From positions 1 through 40,436 of the forward strand of contig CAYWTS010000019.1 of the NCBI GenBank assembly GCA_964461265.1: a stretch of DNA of 40,436 nt. The letters are read 5' to 3'. This document shows, in pieces, positions 24,397-34,132 of the stretch (position 1 is the stretch's first letter; each line of letters begins with the position of its first letter). A model generated the notes under the pieces. The model did not search any database. It saw only the letters and a list, made by a program, of their open reading frames with translations, and was not told where the DNA came from. The translations under genes were made by a program, and so were the position numbers. The DNA comes from CAYWTS01 sp964461265 (GTDB lineage: Bacteria; Bacteroidota; Ignavibacteria; Tepidaquicellales; OLB5).

Positions 24397-25278
24397 ATGA
24401 ATTTCCTTATTTCTGCAATTTTTGTCGTTGCTGAATATTTACTGCCGCTTTTGCCGTATAAGTTGAATATTTTTCTGGCTAAATGCGTGGCATGTGTGTT
24501 CTATTATATTATTCCCGTTAGAAAAAAGGTTGCCAGAGAAAACCTTGAGTTCGTTTTTCCCGAAAAATCGGAGCCTGAAATATCGGCAATCATTAGAAAT
24601 TCATACATAAATGTTCTGATTGTAATAGCTGAATTCTTTTATTTCCGGAAGTGGAAACCTGACGAATTAAAAAGTAAGTTAAGGTTTAAGAATTATAACC
24701 TGTTTTGCGACAGGTTAGATCAAAAGAAGGGGTTGATTTTGATGAGTGCGCATTTTGGCAACTGGGAGCTGACAGCTTTCGGAGGAAGTTTAATATGCGG
24801 AAAGCCGTTCAATGTAATAGTTAAGGAACAAACCAACAGGTTTGTTGACAGAAGAATAACCCGCATAAGAGAAGCTGGAGGAAATAATATGATAGAGATG
24901 AAGCACTCAGCACGTGAAATACTGAAAGTGCTCCGCAATAACGGTATAGTTGCTATTCTTGGCGACCAATCTGCACCAGCGGACAGCAAAGCAAAAGTAA
25001 AATTTTTCGGTAAAGAGATTACTGTGTTCGAGGGTCCTGCTTTGTTTGCTTTAAAATTGAACGTTCCGGTTTTGGTCGGCATTCCTTTCAGGCAAAAAGA
25101 CGGCAGTTATTTAATTGATGTAAAAGAAATAGATACACGCAGATACAGCGGTTATAGCGAGAAGAATGCTTCCTCTTTAATGCAGGAATATTTTCTCATC
25201 CTTGAAGAATGCATTAAGAAGGAACCCTGCCACTGGCTTTGGTTTCACCGCAGGTTTAAATCATACATTAACTATTAA
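24397..25278 (+). CDS. Lipid A biosynthesis acyltransferase (LpxL/HtrB family)
   Basis: A 293-residue inner-membrane enzyme that adds a secondary acyl chain to lipid A. It has an N-terminal membrane anchor (about 5-38), the acyltransferase motif HFGNWE (about 120-125, with His and Glu of the HX4D/E dyad), GDQSAP near 193 and a C-terminal CHWLWFHRRFK segment typical of the family. It overlaps the following GT9 gene by one base (TAATG), so both work on the lipid A-core part of lipopolysaccharide. Confidence 0.9.
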   Translation: MNFLISAIFVVAEYLLPLLPYKLNIFLAKCVACVFYYIIPVRKKVARENLEFVFPEKSEPEISAIIRNSYINVLIVIAEFFYFRKWKPDELKSKLRFKNYNLFCDRLDQKKGLILMSAHFGNWELTAFGGSLICGKPFNVIVKEQTNRFVDRRITRIREAGGNNMIEMKHSAREILKVLRNNGIVAILGDQSAPADSKAKVKFFGKEITVFEGPALFALKLNVPVLVGIPFRQKDGSYLIDVKEIDTRRYSGYSEKNASSLMQEYFLILEECIKKEPCHWLWFHRRFKSYINY

Positions 25279-26312
25279 TGAATCGGAAACCGGTAAAAAT
25301 ATTAATTATACAAACGGCTTTTCTTGGAGATGTGGTTCTTGCTTTACCTTTAGTCCAGGCGCTGAAGAAAATCGACAATAACTGCTTAATAGATTTCCTT
25401 TGTATACCGCAAACCTCCGGTGTGCTGGAAAATAATCCTTTTATCAGAAAAGCAATTGTTTATGACAAGAAAGGCAAAAATAAGCTTGATAAGTTCATAG
25501 ATGTAGTGAGGAAAATAAAGGCAGGCTCTTATGATGTAGTATTTTGCCTGCAGAGGCATTTCAGGAGCTCGCTAATTGCATATTTATCGAAAGCAAAACT
25601 GCGGATAGGATTCAACAACAGTTCCGCTTCTGTTTTAATGACCCGAAAAATACCATATCAGAAAAGCATGCATGAGATTCAAAGAAATCTTACTTTGCTT
25701 GAGGCTCTGCCTGCACTCAGAGAAGATGAATATGACTTTGACACTGTACCGAAATTATTCCCTGATGAAAAAGATAATTATATAGTCACTCAGCTTCTGG
25801 GCAGCGGATTCAAAGATAACTACATAAGTATTGCTCCATGTTCAAAATGGTTTACCAAACAAATCACACAAAGTAAAGCGGAACAAATAATAAAAACACT
25901 GTTCGAAAAGAAATTGAGAGTTGTTTTAATAGGCGGCTATGAAGACTTTAATTACTGCAAACAGCTTGAGAAATCGGGAAACAATGATAAATTATTAAAT
26001 CTGTGCGGAAGGCTTACACCGCTGCAATCATATCTTGTTATATCACGCTCCAAAGTGCTTATCACTACCGATTCAGCTGCACAACATCTTGGCGCTGCTT
26101 CAGAAACACCGGTAGTATTAATTTACGGGTCAACAAATCCATCATTCGGATTTTACCCCTTGACATCAAGGCATATCATTGTAGAAAACAATACACTCGA
26201 TTGCCGTCCGTGTACAAACCATGGGAAACAGAAATGCCCGCTTAAGCATTTTAAATGTATCGAAGATCTGGATGTAAATATGATTGTCGATTCGGCATTG
26301 AAGCTGATGTAG
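25278..26312 (+). CDS. Glycosyltransferase family 9, heptosyltransferase-like
   Basis: A 344-residue GT-B enzyme of the ADP-heptose:LPS heptosyltransferase family. KILIIQTAFLGDVVLALPL at the N-terminus, the SIAPCSKWFTKQ segment in the middle, LCGRLTPLQSYLVISRSK and the nucleotide-sugar motif TTDSAAQHLGAASETPVV (core TTDSAAQHLGAA) are GT9 landmarks. A Cys-rich tail (CRPCTNHGKQKCPLKHFKC) is also common in the family. Adjacent to the lipid A acyltransferase, it probably builds the LPS inner core. The sugar donor is not certain. Confidence 0.88.
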   Translation: MNRKPVKILIIQTAFLGDVVLALPLVQALKKIDNNCLIDFLCIPQTSGVLENNPFIRKAIVYDKKGKNKLDKFIDVVRKIKAGSYDVVFCLQRHFRSSLIAYLSKAKLRIGFNNSSASVLMTRKIPYQKSMHEIQRNLTLLEALPALREDEYDFDTVPKLFPDEKDNYIVTQLLGSGFKDNYISIAPCSKWFTKQITQSKAEQIIKTLFEKKLRVVLIGGYEDFNYCKQLEKSGNNDKLLNLCGRLTPLQSYLVISRSKVLITTDSAAQHLGAASETPVVLIYGSTNPSFGFYPLTSRHIIVENNTLDCRPCTNHGKQKCPLKHFKCIEDLDVNMIVDSALKLM

Positions 26313-26395
26313 CATTTGATATCCGAGCGGTTATTCATGCTGCAAACCTGACAAGTATCTGATTATGTCATTTCAAATTTTAAAATTCAAAACCT

Positions 26396-27370
26396 ATGAA
26401 CCGCAGAAACTTTATCAAATCATCTGTATTTCTAACCGGTGCCCTTGCAACCAGCACTTTTACACTAAGCAGATGCAAGGCAAGAATGAAAGGAAATCCC
26501 GTTGTAATATCAACATGGAATTTCGGGCTTAAAGCAAACGAAGAGGCTTCACGCCTGCTGCTGGAAGGAAAAAACTCTCTTGATGCCGTTGAAGCAGGTG
26601 TAAGAATAGTTGAAGCAGACCCAAAGATTAACTCAGTGGGTTACGGCGGATTGCCCGATGAAGACGGTAAGGTTACGCTCGACGCATGTATAATGGATTC
26701 TGAAGGCAATGCTGGTTCGGTTGCTTGTATAGAAAATATTATGCACCCCATCTCTGTTGCCCGGCTTGTTATGGAACGAACCGATCATGTAATGCTTGTT
26801 GGAGAGGGTGCTAAACGCTTCGCAATTGCTCACGGTTTTAAGGAGGAAAATCTGCTCACCGAAGAATCACGCGAGTACTGGCTGAAATGGAAAGAAAATA
26901 TGAGTGATAAAGATGACTGGGGTCCCCAGAAAAAAAATTCGCATGATACAATTTCGATGCTTGTAATTGACCAGTATGGCAATATGTCAGGAGCATGCAC
27001 AACAAGCGGTTTGTTCGGGAAATTACACGGCAGGGTTGGTGATAGCCCTATTATTGGTGCCGGTATGTATTGCGATAATAACATTGGTGCAGCCGGTGCT
27101 ACAGGCAGGGGAGAGGAAGTCATTAAAACCTGCGGCAGTTTCTCGATTGTGGAATTAATGAAGCAGGGACGCTCACCACAGGAAGCTGCCGATGAAGCTG
27201 TTAACCGTTTAATCAAAAAATATAACGGCAACCCCGATTTTCAGGTGGCATATATTGCATTGCGTAAAGACGGTGAAATAGGAGCAGCATCAATAAAACC
27301 CGGTTTCCAGTATGCCTTGTTTAAGAATGGGAAAAATAATTTATTTGATGTGAAACCTGTGCTTGCGTGA
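26396..27370 (+). CDS. Exported N4-(beta-N-acetylglucosaminyl)-L-asparaginase-like hydrolase
   Basis: A 324-residue Ntn-hydrolase of the glycosylasparaginase / type 2 asparaginase family (MEROPS T2). The precursor cleaves itself before the Thr of NSHDTISMLV (about residue 183), which then becomes the nucleophile. GDSPIIGAGMYCDN and GAAGATGRGEE are the matching substrate-binding segments. MNRRNFIKSSVFLTGAL is a Tat signal; Cys27 could also be a lipidation site. It stands alone on the plus strand, 83 nt after the GT9 gene. A role in trimming N-glycosyl-asparagine or Asn from glycopeptides is family knowledge. Confidence 0.9.
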   Translation: MNRRNFIKSSVFLTGALATSTFTLSRCKARMKGNPVVISTWNFGLKANEEASRLLLEGKNSLDAVEAGVRIVEADPKINSVGYGGLPDEDGKVTLDACIMDSEGNAGSVACIENIMHPISVARLVMERTDHVMLVGEGAKRFAIAHGFKEENLLTEESREYWLKWKENMSDKDDWGPQKKNSHDTISMLVIDQYGNMSGACTTSGLFGKLHGRVGDSPIIGAGMYCDNNIGAAGATGRGEEVIKTCGSFSIVELMKQGRSPQEAADEAVNRLIKKYNGNPDFQVAYIALRKDGEIGAASIKPGFQYALFKNGKNNLFDVKPVLA

Positions 27371-27436
27371 TAATTATGAAAAAAAAGAAATAAAAGTATT
27401 AATATTAGTCCGTTTAAAGCTTTACGTCTAAACTGG

Positions 27437-27545
27437 GTGAAGAAATTTAAAAAGCTTTCTAAAAAATAGAAAAATTAAAGATGATTTAACAGAATTCACG
27501 GACTTTACAACACAATGGGAAAATGAAGAATTGGAATGGGAATAA
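27437..27545 (+). pseudogene. Possible remnant of a small gene
   Basis: GTG 27437 reads MKKFKKLSKK then stops. In another frame the same stretch continues as about 35 codons ending DFTTQWENEELEWE and a stop at 27543-27545. A one-base lesion in the A-rich run near 27470 would join them into a small basic-to-acidic protein of about 36 residues. I do not recognise it; the A/T-rich sequence makes chance likely. Confidence 0.22.
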
Positions 27546-27590
27546 AAGTTTTTTACTCGTTTAACTGCCACAGGTCGTAGGACAAATGTT

Positions 27591-30443
27591 TCAAATTCCC
27601 AACTCCTTTTTCAAATACTGTGCAGTATAGGAAGTTTTAATGTATTTTTTCACCAGTTCCTCAGGCGTCCCCTCAGCAATAATTTTTCCTCCTTTATTTC
27701 CGCCCTCAGGTCCCATGTCAATTATCCAGTCAGCAGTTTTAATAACTTCAAGATTATGCTCTATTACAATTACAGTATTGCCTTTATCTGCAAGTTGGTT
27801 CAATACTTTCAGCAGCATTTGTATGTCTTCGAAGTGCAGTCCGGTAGTTGGTTCATCCAGTATATATATTGTTTTGCCTGTCTGCACTTTGGAAAGCTCG
27901 GTTGAAAGCTTTACACGCTGTGCCTCGCCGCCCGATAAAGTCACAGCCGATTGACCCAGCCGAATGTAGCCAAGCCCCACATCACAAAGCGTTTGCAGTT
28001 TTCTTCTTAAGCCAGGTATGGGGGCAAAAAACTCAACCGCTTCCCCGACCGTCATTTCCAGAACATCAGAAATGCTTTTGCCTTTATAACGTACTTCCAG
28101 GGTTTCGCGGTTATAACGTTTTCCCCGGCAAACATCGCATGTTACATAAACGTCGGGCAGGAAGTTCATCTCAATTTTCTTTTCGCCTCCGCCCTCGCAT
28201 GCTTCACACCTTCCGCCTTTTACGTTAAAGCTGAAACGTCCTATTTTATAACCCCTTATCTTTGCTTCGGGGAGTGCTGCAAACAAGTCACGTATGAAAG
28301 TAAATAGTCCCGTGTATGTAGACGGATTACTGCGCGGTGTTCTGCCTATCGGCGATTGGTCAACTTCAATAACCTTGTTTATATTTTTTAATCCTTCTAT
28401 GGATGAATACAACAGCGGTGGGTCGGGAGTTTTATAAAATTTCCGCGAGAGCACACGGTAAAGCGTTTCATTAATGAGGCTCGATTTTCCCGAACCGCTT
28501 ACACCGGTTACGCAGATAAACTTCCCGAGAGGGATTTTTAACGTTACGTTCTTTAAGTTGTTGCCCTTTGCACCTTTCAGCACTATCTCTTTCCTGTTTC
28601 CTGTTCTTCTTTTTTTAGGGACTTCGATTACTTTTTTGCCTTTTAGGTATTGTGCTGTTACAGAGTGCCCGTTCATTGAAAAAGGCGGTCCGTATGCAAC
28701 CACTTCTCCGCCGTGTTCGCCAGCTCCGGGACCGAGGTCAACCACATAGTCCGATTGCTCAATCATCTGCCTGTCATGCTCAACAACAATTATAGTGTTG
28801 CCTATATCCCTCAGGTTTTTAAGCGAATCTATAAGCATGCCGTTATCACGCTGGTGAAGTCCAATGCTGGGTTCATCAAGTATATACAGCACTCCCTGAA
28901 GCTGTGAGCCGATTTGTGTTGCAAGCTTAATTCTCTGTGCCTCGCCCCCTGAAAGCGATTTAGCAGTACGGGCAAGTGAAAGATAGCTTAATCCTACATT
29001 CAGCAGGAACCCAAGCCTCATCGATATTTCTTTTATTATCTGATTTGCAATAACCTGCTGGCGCTCGGAAAGCTTAAGCTCATTAATAAATTTAAGTGCT
29101 TCTGTGATGGTAAGTAATGTTATATCGTGAATGTTTTTAAGCCCGCGTTTTGTATCTATTTTTACCATAAGGCTTGATAGCTTTAACTTTCCGCCCCGGC
29201 ATGTTTCGCACGCGCGGGAAGTCATAAATCCTTCCGCCCAGTTAGCTATGTATTCGGAAGTCTGGTTGTTGTAATATTCCATTATGATTTTTTTGATACC
29301 CTGGTAACGGTGCGAGTATGAACGCTCTATGCCGCGGGAATCGGCGTAGAAAAATTCGTGCTTCTCATTCATCCCGTTCAATAGAGTATCCAGTTGTTCG
29401 GCTGAAAATTTTCTCAGCGGTGTATCAAAATCTTTGCCCCAAAGTGCTATAAGCTGTTTAAGTATAATAAACGTCCAGTTGTTCTTAGGCTTACCGAGCG
29501 GAACAATTGCTCCGTCATTTATACTCAGTGATTTATCCGGGATTATAAGCTCGTCGTCAAGCTCACGTTTTGCACCAAGCCCCATACAATCGGGGCACCA
29601 GCCATAGGGTGAGTTGAATGAGAATGAGTTTGGAGCCGGCTCATCGAAACCGATACCGCAATCGGGGCAGGCAAGCTTTTCGCTGAACAGCCTGTCCGGG
29701 TGTTTTTCATCCTCAGGGTCATTTATTATTACTATTCCGTTTCCGAAACGAAGTCCTGTTTCAAGCGATTCGGTTAAGCGGACAGAATAACCTTTGCCTA
29801 CTAAAAGCCGGTCGATTACAATTTCAATATCGTGTATTTTGTAGCGGTCAAGCTGCATACGGGGGACTATTTCTTTTATCTCACCATCGACACGCACTTT
29901 CGTAAAACCGTCTTTTTCTATTTCCTCAAACAACTCACGGTACTGGCCCTTGCGTCCGTGCACAACGGGTGCAAGTATATTTATACGCCTTCCTGCAAGA
30001 TGCTCGCGTATGTAATTAAGTATCTGTTCATTGCTCTGGCGTGATACCGGCTTTCCGCAGGAGGTGCAGTACTGTGAGCCGCATTTGGCAAACAGCAGGC
30101 GGAGGAAATCATAAATTTCGGTGACTGTACCCACAGTTGAACGCGGGTTGTGTGAAATGGTTTTCTGCTCTATAGAAATGGAGGGTGAGAGTCCTTCTAT
30201 TTTATCAACATCGGGCCTTTCTATCCCGCCGATGAACTGCCTTGCGTAAGAGGAGAGTGTTTCTACAAAACGCCTCTGCCCCTCGGCATAAATGGTATCG
30301 AATGCGAGCGACGATTTGCCCGAACCCGAGATTCCCGTAATTACAACCAGCTTATCGCGGGGTATCTCAAGGTCTATATTTTTAAGGTTATGAACCCTTG
30401 CACCCTGTATTGTTATTTTATCTAAGTATGACACAAATTTCAA
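27591..30443 (-). CDS. uvrA: Excinuclease ABC subunit A
   Basis: UvrA is the damage-recognition ATPase of nucleotide excision repair. The 950-residue protein has two ABC ATPase halves: Walker A GISGSGKSS (about 38) and GVSGSGKSS (about 645), two signature segments LSGGEAQR, and zinc-finger cysteine sets (CPDCGIGF...CPDCMGLGA and CEACEGGGE...CDVCRGK). The start is TTG at 30443, with GTG three codons later as an alternative; the usual UvrA core begins a few residues on (DKITIQGARVHNLKN). It is single-standing, with a 317-bp gap to thyX. Confidence 0.97.
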   Translation of the reverse strand: MKFVSYLDKITIQGARVHNLKNIDLEIPRDKLVVITGISGSGKSSLAFDTIYAEGQRRFVETLSSYARQFIGGIERPDVDKIEGLSPSISIEQKTISHNPRSTVGTVTEIYDFLRLLFAKCGSQYCTSCGKPVSRQSNEQILNYIREHLAGRRINILAPVVHGRKGQYRELFEEIEKDGFTKVRVDGEIKEIVPRMQLDRYKIHDIEIVIDRLLVGKGYSVRLTESLETGLRFGNGIVIINDPEDEKHPDRLFSEKLACPDCGIGFDEPAPNSFSFNSPYGWCPDCMGLGAKRELDDELIIPDKSLSINDGAIVPLGKPKNNWTFIILKQLIALWGKDFDTPLRKFSAEQLDTLLNGMNEKHEFFYADSRGIERSYSHRYQGIKKIIMEYYNNQTSEYIANWAEGFMTSRACETCRGGKLKLSSLMVKIDTKRGLKNIHDITLLTITEALKFINELKLSERQQVIANQIIKEISMRLGFLLNVGLSYLSLARTAKSLSGGEAQRIKLATQIGSQLQGVLYILDEPSIGLHQRDNGMLIDSLKNLRDIGNTIIVVEHDRQMIEQSDYVVDLGPGAGEHGGEVVAYGPPFSMNGHSVTAQYLKGKKVIEVPKKRRTGNRKEIVLKGAKGNNLKNVTLKIPLGKFICVTGVSGSGKSSLINETLYRVLSRKFYKTPDPPLLYSSIEGLKNINKVIEVDQSPIGRTPRSNPSTYTGLFTFIRDLFAALPEAKIRGYKIGRFSFNVKGGRCEACEGGGEKKIEMNFLPDVYVTCDVCRGKRYNRETLEVRYKGKSISDVLEMTVGEAVEFFAPIPGLRRKLQTLCDVGLGYIRLGQSAVTLSGGEAQRVKLSTELSKVQTGKTIYILDEPTTGLHFEDIQMLLKVLNQLADKGNTVIVIEHNLEVIKTADWIIDMGPEGGNKGGKIIAEGTPEELVKKYIKTSYTAQYLKKELGI

Positions 30444-30760
30444 GTAAGACCTGAAAGATAATTATAAAATCCCGAAATATAAATGCACGAAAAAATACAG
30501 GAAGCGAAAAGTCAAAAATGAGAAGTGAAATAATAATGCAAAGCAATAACGGAAAAGTAGAATAATGAGAACAAAAACTTTAGGGCAAACCTATATGTTT
30601 GACCGTTATCCTAAACTGCCTGACAACCTGTCTGCATCCGGTGGTTATTGTAAGCGGGATTATATTATTATCGTATTACTATTAAATCTAGAAGGTCACA
30701 AATTGCGACCTTAAAAATTTTAATTTTGAACTGATATTTTGAAGTTTGAATTTTTAATTT
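30444..30760. other. Intergenic stretch uvrA-thyX with a hairpin
   Basis: No gene. AAGGTC (30692-30697) and GACCTT (30707-30712) form a 9-bp stem with one mismatch, about 50 nt past the thyX stop, which could end the thyX message although no U-tract follows on the minus strand. A low-complexity A/T tract (30713-30768) holds repeated TTTTTAATT units. A near-consensus TATCTTTC on the minus strand around 30453-30460 might drive uvrA. Confidence 0.45.
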
Positions 30761-31729
30761 TTAATTTCCCCATGGTACTTTCACACCCAGCTTCTTAAAC
30801 TTTTCTTCAAGTTCCTGCCGCTCGAGATTTTTGCTGAGGTTTGCAGGGTCTTTAATTAATCTGAATTCTACGGCTTTATCGATTGCCCCCTGATTGTTTC
30901 CTGCAATGATTTCCATTAATATTTCTTTTTCAAGCCGAGTGAGGGGAACTGCATTTACGCGGTAATCAAGGAATGCCTGCCATGCAATAGGCACCCACCT
31001 GGCAACAATCTCGTAACCCATTACACGTGCATACTGGCGTATTTCATACTGTGCGTGCTCATCCATACGCAGGTGGAGGAAATGGAACAGGTTATGCAAG
31101 TCTATTTTCCAGTATGCTTCGGTATAAGTAGATAGCGGCAGGTCTTTCCGTGCCTGTTCGCGTGCAATGCCTTTGGCAATGCGTTCTTCATAAACCTGCC
31201 GTGTGAGTGTTTGAAGCTCGCGTTCTTTTTCGGTTAGTTCTTTGCCAAGTGAGGAATCTGCAAATCCTTCCGAGCCCTGGCGGTTGGTTACTGCCTGGAA
31301 ACGCCACTCGTCTTCGGGTGTTGTTTGTGCCGAGTCTATTGCAATTGAGTAGCGTGTTGAGTATTCGTTCACGTTAGCAGTTCTGTGGCGTATCCACTGA
31401 CGCCAGCAGTCCATAGGTACACGAACGTGAAATTTTATTTCGCACATCTCGAACGGTGTTGTGTGGTAATGACGCATAAGGTAGCATATCAGACCCCGGT
31501 CTTCCTGAACTTTTTTTGTGCCTTTGCCGTATGATACGCGTGCTGCCTGAACAATCGATTCATCCGAGCCCATGTAATCGACAACCCGGATAAACCCGTC
31601 GTCGAGCACGGGAAACGGTTTGCCGAGGATTTCATCAAGTGATTCTACACCGGGTCTTGAAAGCGATTCAGCAATTGGTTTTTGTAGTTCCTTATTCAAA
31701 TTTTGTGTTATTTTTTCGCAAGATAACAT
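30761..31729 (-). CDS. thyX: Flavin-dependent thymidylate synthase
   Basis: ThyX makes dTMP from dUMP using methylene-tetrahydrofolate, FAD and NADPH. The 322-residue protein has the ThyX motif RHRTANVNEYS at 114-124 (RHRx7S, extended by TRYS), an upstream MRHYHTTPFEMCEIKF segment (core HTTPFE), and the C-terminal ARxxLPLSTYTE-like region. It is longer than minimal ThyX because of an N-terminal extension of about 40 residues and a C-terminal tail. No thyA is seen in the window. The ATG at 31729 has GGAG just upstream. Confidence 0.95.
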   Translation of the reverse strand: MLSCEKITQNLNKELQKPIAESLSRPGVESLDEILGKPFPVLDDGFIRVVDYMGSDESIVQAARVSYGKGTKKVQEDRGLICYLMRHYHTTPFEMCEIKFHVRVPMDCWRQWIRHRTANVNEYSTRYSIAIDSAQTTPEDEWRFQAVTNRQGSEGFADSSLGKELTEKERELQTLTRQVYEERIAKGIAREQARKDLPLSTYTEAYWKIDLHNLFHFLHLRMDEHAQYEIRQYARVMGYEIVARWVPIAWQAFLDYRVNAVPLTRLEKEILMEIIAGNNQGAIDKAVEFRLIKDPANLSKNLERQELEEKFKKLGVKVPWGN

Positions 31730-31768
31730 TTAACACTCCAATAATAAATAACATAAGTAAATTCAAAA

Positions 31769-31841
31769 CAGACCTCCCCTGAGTTCCCTTCATACTAATG
31801 AGGGGAGGAATACCGGTTAATCGGCATGGAGGGGTGGTCTG
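31769..31841. repeat. Nested inverted repeat in the thyX divergent gap
   Basis: CAGACCTCCCC (31769-31779) is the inverse of GGGGTGGTCTG (31831-31841) with one mismatch, and inside it CCTCCCCT (31773-31780) pairs with AGGGGAGG (31801-31808). The 73-bp element lies between two divergently transcribed genes. Nested arms suggest a mobile palindromic repeat or MITE remnant rather than a terminator. Confidence 0.5.
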
Positions 31842-31898
31842 ATTTATTCTTTTTTATGTCATTTTGTTGTTTTATTTTTAATATTTACTATAAAAGAA

Positions 31899-32801
31899 AT
31901 GATAAAATTTTATAAAGCTCTCCTAATAATACTTTTACTATATACTTCAGGGGTATATTCACAAATGGGTAAGGTGCCAACGTTTCCTTTCGGCGAGGTC
32001 AGACTCCAATCGGCTATACCAGAAACGGTAAAAATAACTTGTGTAGACAGCATTGACACGAATACTGTACATGAATATGTTCTGCATACACTGAAGTATA
32101 ACCCGAAATTTCCCGATACAAAGCCATCTTACTTTACAGGTTATAATGTTAAAAATTATTACTTACTGCTTACACAGACAGATTCATCAAGTCTGTATAT
32201 AGAAGACGCTGATTTAAGCTTAATAAAATTTTTGCGTTATAAAACGGTTAATTACAGCCTGCAGTATGATGTGGTTGACTCTGCTTCCTACTTTGTTAAT
32301 GTTGAAAAGTTCAGAACTATACGCTGGCAGGAACCGCTTAGGCTGTATTTGTTCGAGGACGGTATTTCTTATATCACAACATTTAACCGATGGACTGAAT
32401 ACTGGATGTGCGGCGATAAGCTTGATTATGCACCGGCATATCCGTTTATCAGGCCTGAGGAATGCAGCTTATGGAAAGAAAATAAAAAAGGTTTTGACGA
32501 AGATTTGTATTATTACATGACCCATCCGATTTTTGTTTTCTCGGCAATTGGGCTGGATGATAATTCCGAATCTGAATTATTAACGCTTTCAGGCAAGAGC
32601 AGGAAATTTTCAATGCAAACTGCTGACGGTAAAAAGCTTACCGGCAGGGCAATAGATATTAACGGTGATGATATTAAGGATGCATTCTGGTATGTGGAAA
32701 TAGTGAAATCAAAAGTTGCCGAATGGTTTGCAAGGTTATATGTTAATATAGAAGGTAAATGGGTGCTGATGTGGTATAATTATTTCCACGAGATGCAGTG
32801 A
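31899..32801 (+). CDS. Secreted protein of unknown function
   Basis: A 300-residue protein with a Sec signal peptide (about 1-21, ending in VYSQ), then a mixed alpha/beta body rich in Tyr and Trp. A segment DINGDDIKDAFWYVEI near residue 253 resembles an FG-GAP or calcium-loop type element. No catalytic motif or known domain is recognised, and there is no T9SS sorting tail. It stands alone, divergent from thyX and convergent with ispH. It is most likely a periplasmic or outer-membrane-associated protein. Confidence 0.72.
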   Translation: MIKFYKALLIILLLYTSGVYSQMGKVPTFPFGEVRLQSAIPETVKITCVDSIDTNTVHEYVLHTLKYNPKFPDTKPSYFTGYNVKNYYLLLTQTDSSSLYIEDADLSLIKFLRYKTVNYSLQYDVVDSASYFVNVEKFRTIRWQEPLRLYLFEDGISYITTFNRWTEYWMCGDKLDYAPAYPFIRPEECSLWKENKKGFDEDLYYYMTHPIFVFSAIGLDDNSESELLTLSGKSRKFSMQTADGKKLTGRAIDINGDDIKDAFWYVEIVKSKVAEWFARLYVNIEGKWVLMWYNYFHEMQ

Positions 32802-32858
32802 GATGATTTGTTGTGGAACCGTAGCTGCAGGCTTCAGCAAGCGTTATTTGATAAAATC

Positions 32859-32875
32859 GCAACCATGAAGGTTGC
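32859..32875. terminator. Hairpin between convergent genes
   Basis: GCAACC / GGTTGC with an ATGAA loop, lying in the 76-nt gap between the stop of the plus-strand secreted protein gene and the stop of ispH on the minus strand. It could end both messages. There is no long T-run, so it is a weak call. Confidence 0.4.
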
Positions 32876-32877
32876 AG

Positions 32878-34116
32878 TTACACAATTTGTTTTCTAAACG
32901 GTTCAAGCACTTCGTCCAAATTCTTTGTATTATCAAAATAAAAAAGTATTTTCTGCAAAACAGCATCAAGTATAGCATCGGGGCAGGAAGCTCCGCTTGT
33001 AAGAATAATCCTTACCGGTTCGGTTTGTTTTAACTTAAGCCAGTTTTTTGTACTTTTTTCTTTGTGACTGTGTATATCGAAGTGGCTTATTTCATTTGCT
33101 GAAACAATCTTATCTTCACCCGAAATGAAATACACGGGTAATTTTTCTTCGCAAAGCTCAACAATATGTGAAGTGTTTGAGCTGTTATAACCGCCCACAA
33201 CAATGGCAAAGTCAGCTTTGCTTTCTATTAAACCCAGGGTTGCACGCTGGTTGTCGTAAGTTGCATAACAAAGCGTATCGCTTGTATCGGCAAAATGTAT
33301 ATCTATATTCTCTTTCCCGTATTTATCTATCATTGTTTGCCTTAGCATATCAGCTATTGCCTGAGTTTCGGTTGCCAGCATAGTGGTCTGGTTCACCACA
33401 CCTATTCGTTCAAGGTCTTTTGATACGTCGAATCCTTCCGAAAATTTATCCCTGAATATACTGTAAAAATCCGCATCTTTAATTTCACCTTTTATTACGC
33501 CGGTAAGCAGTTTTGTTTCTTCGAGGTCACGGACAATAACCGTAGGAGAGTTCTGTTTTGAGTGCGAAAAGGTCGCAATGGTTTCTTCATGCTTGTGTTT
33601 GCCGTGAACCACAATTGTATAGTTCCTTAATCCGAGTGCTGAAGCTTTGTTCCATACTTTTTCCACAAAAGGACATGTTGTGTCGTAGCTATAAGGATTT
33701 ATTCCCTTTTCTTTCAGGATTTGCTGAATTTCAAGTGTAGTGCCGAATGCAGGGACAATTACTATATCACCTTTTTTTAATTCGTTCCAATCGATAACCT
33801 GCTTTCCGTTGTGCTCACGCATAAATTTTACACCACGCTGCTTAAGGTCTTCGTTAACGGCAGGATTATGAATCATTTCGCTGAGTAGAAATATGCGTTT
33901 ACCGGGATTTGCTTCGAGTGTTTTGTAGGCAATTTCTATAGCATTTTCAACACCGTAGCAAAACCCGAAGTGACGGGCAATTAAAAAACTTACGGGACCA
34001 AAGTCAAGAACCGATGGGGAGTAATCTTTCTTCCGCGGGTCGGTTGCTTTGCGTGCATTTTTTACAACCGAGATCACGGGACTCCGGAAATAAAACGGTA
34101 TGTCAAATTTTTTCAA
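32878..34116 (-). CDS. ispH: 4-hydroxy-3-methylbut-2-enyl diphosphate reductase
   Basis: IspH is the [4Fe-4S] enzyme at the end of the non-mevalonate pathway and makes IPP and DMAPP. The three cluster cysteines lie in HFGFCYGV (about residue 53), TTCPFV (about 148) and SGASCPD (about 376). VNQTTMLATET is the substrate-side TT/ET segment. At 412 residues it is the long form with an N-terminal extension seen in cyanobacteria and Bacteroidota-related groups, not the short E. coli form. The start is TTG at 34116. It is alone between the REP-like pair and the secreted protein gene. Confidence 0.95.
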   Translation of the reverse strand: MKKFDIPFYFRSPVISVVKNARKATDPRKKDYSPSVLDFGPVSFLIARHFGFCYGVENAIEIAYKTLEANPGKRIFLLSEMIHNPAVNEDLKQRGVKFMREHNGKQVIDWNELKKGDIVIVPAFGTTLEIQQILKEKGINPYSYDTTCPFVEKVWNKASALGLRNYTIVVHGKHKHEETIATFSHSKQNSPTVIVRDLEETKLLTGVIKGEIKDADFYSIFRDKFSEGFDVSKDLERIGVVNQTTMLATETQAIADMLRQTMIDKYGKENIDIHFADTSDTLCYATYDNQRATLGLIESKADFAIVVGGYNSSNTSHIVELCEEKLPVYFISGEDKIVSANEISHFDIHSHKEKSTKNWLKLKQTEPVRIILTSGASCPDAILDAVLQKILFYFDNTKNLDEVLEPFRKQIV

Positions 34117-34132
34117 ATTAGCTAACTTTCCA

